From assembly GCF_038446955.1 (NCBI RefSeq), contig NZ_CP151803.1, positions 6,386,001 to 6,450,000 of the forward strand: 64,000 nucleotides of DNA, read 5' to 3'. This document shows, piece by piece, positions 63,732 through 64,000 of the stretch. The stretch comes from Pedobacter sp. FW305-3-2-15-E-R2A2. GTDB taxonomy: Bacteria > Bacteroidota > Bacteroidia > Sphingobacteriales > Sphingobacteriaceae. The translations under genes and the position numbers were made by a program. The notes under the pieces were generated by a model. It ran no database searches. It worked only from the letters and a program-made list of their open reading frames with translations, and was not told the origin of the DNA. Within the stretch, counting starts at the first letter, position 1. The number at the start of each line of letters is the position of its first letter.

Positions 63732-63823
63732 GAAATTGGATTACGCTGCAAAGATAACCTTTTGAAAAGGAAAGAAGAATAACGTTATTTTTAAAATACT
63801 AATAATTTTAGTAATTTAGTAAG

Positions 63824-64000
63824 ATGGAAGATTTATATTTAGTAGCAATCCTTCCGCCAGCCGGACTAAAGGAAAGGATCGAGGAGATCAGGAAAGAAAT
63901 TTCTTTGGAGCATGGGGTGTACAGTGCGCTGAAACCGCCGGTACACATTACGCTTGCGGCCCCCTTTAAATTGAAAGCAGCGATGGAACAACAGCTCATC
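63824..64000 (+). CDS. 2'-5' RNA ligase-like (2H phosphoesterase) protein, cut by window edge
   Basis: From the ATG at 63824 the frame runs off the right edge after 59 codons. YLVAILPPAGLKERIEEIRKE is the typical start, and PPVHITLAAPF holds the first H-x-T motif of the 2H phosphoesterase fold (LigT/ThpR-like). The second H-x-T motif lies outside the window, so activity cannot be judged. Confidence 0.75.
   Translation, partial: MEDLYLVAILPPAGLKERIEEIRKEISLEHGVYSALKPPVHITLAAPFKLKAAMEQQLI

Noticed and set aside
1..64000. tRNA, rRNA, CRISPR array or prophage
   Set aside because: None was recognised on reading the window; a tRNA or covariance-model scan was not possible here.

Overview
The window reads as chromosomal DNA of a Bacteroidota member, most likely Pedobacter or a close relative in Sphingobacteriaceae. 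Several starts carry the Bacteroidota promoter form (TTTG, about 19-20 bases, TAnnTTTG). There is a SusC/RagA-type plug, a DUF4293 and a DUF5606 protein, PorinO/P and Porin_10 barrels, and a eukaryote-like class Ia ribonucleotide reductase. No rRNA, tRNA, CRISPR array or transposase was recognised. All calls come from reading the sequence; no database search was run.

Layout. 1-11417 is mostly housekeeping: an L,D-transpeptidase, fabG, the agmatine-to-putrescine pair aguA/aguB, nrdB-nrdA, an RlpA-like protein, msrB and sucD. Between nrdA and a small Cys-rich gene lies a gene-free 0.8 kb stretch with about 28 degenerate DnaA-box-like units in one orientation. 11414-22755 is an accessory, partly decayed region. 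It starts with a lanthipeptide locus: a LanB dehydratase, a LytS-type kinase, a LytTR regulator, an intact 49-residue precursor and a REC-only protein. Fragments of an ECF sigma factor, a SusC receptor and a truncated globin follow, fused at deletion scars. Next come a macrodomain/KptA pair, a zinc-ribbon protein, a YiiX-like hydrolase, a DUF1349-TonB chimera and a second TonB remnant.

22756-64000 is conserved chromosome again: an ABC exporter, truA, a DEAD-box helicase, an NHL lipoprotein, gpsA, an efflux adaptor with a TolC channel, aconitase, a GH1 glucosidase, a membrane MutS-like ATPase, rlmH, cyclophilin, a porin-PNP-lpxK operon, pruA, a SulP/carbonic anhydrase pair with a divergent porin, an acyl-CoA carboxylase subunit, an MFS carrier, an M42 peptidase, a HerA-like ATPase, a nucleotidyltransferase, dnaK, a methyltransferase, and the start of a 2'-5' RNA ligase-like gene.

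The most interesting system is the lanthipeptide locus. Three pairs of 11-base direct repeats, each exactly 21 bp apart, lie upstream of lanB (minus strand), of the kinase gene and of the precursor gene. That spacing is the one LytTR regulators use. The minus-strand pair leads into a second candidate precursor just before lanB, whose reading frame is broken by one base in an A-run but which keeps the same start and the same leader motif. This suggests a self-regulated lanthipeptide circuit. LanC, LanT and protease genes are missing here, and neighbouring genes show deletion scars.
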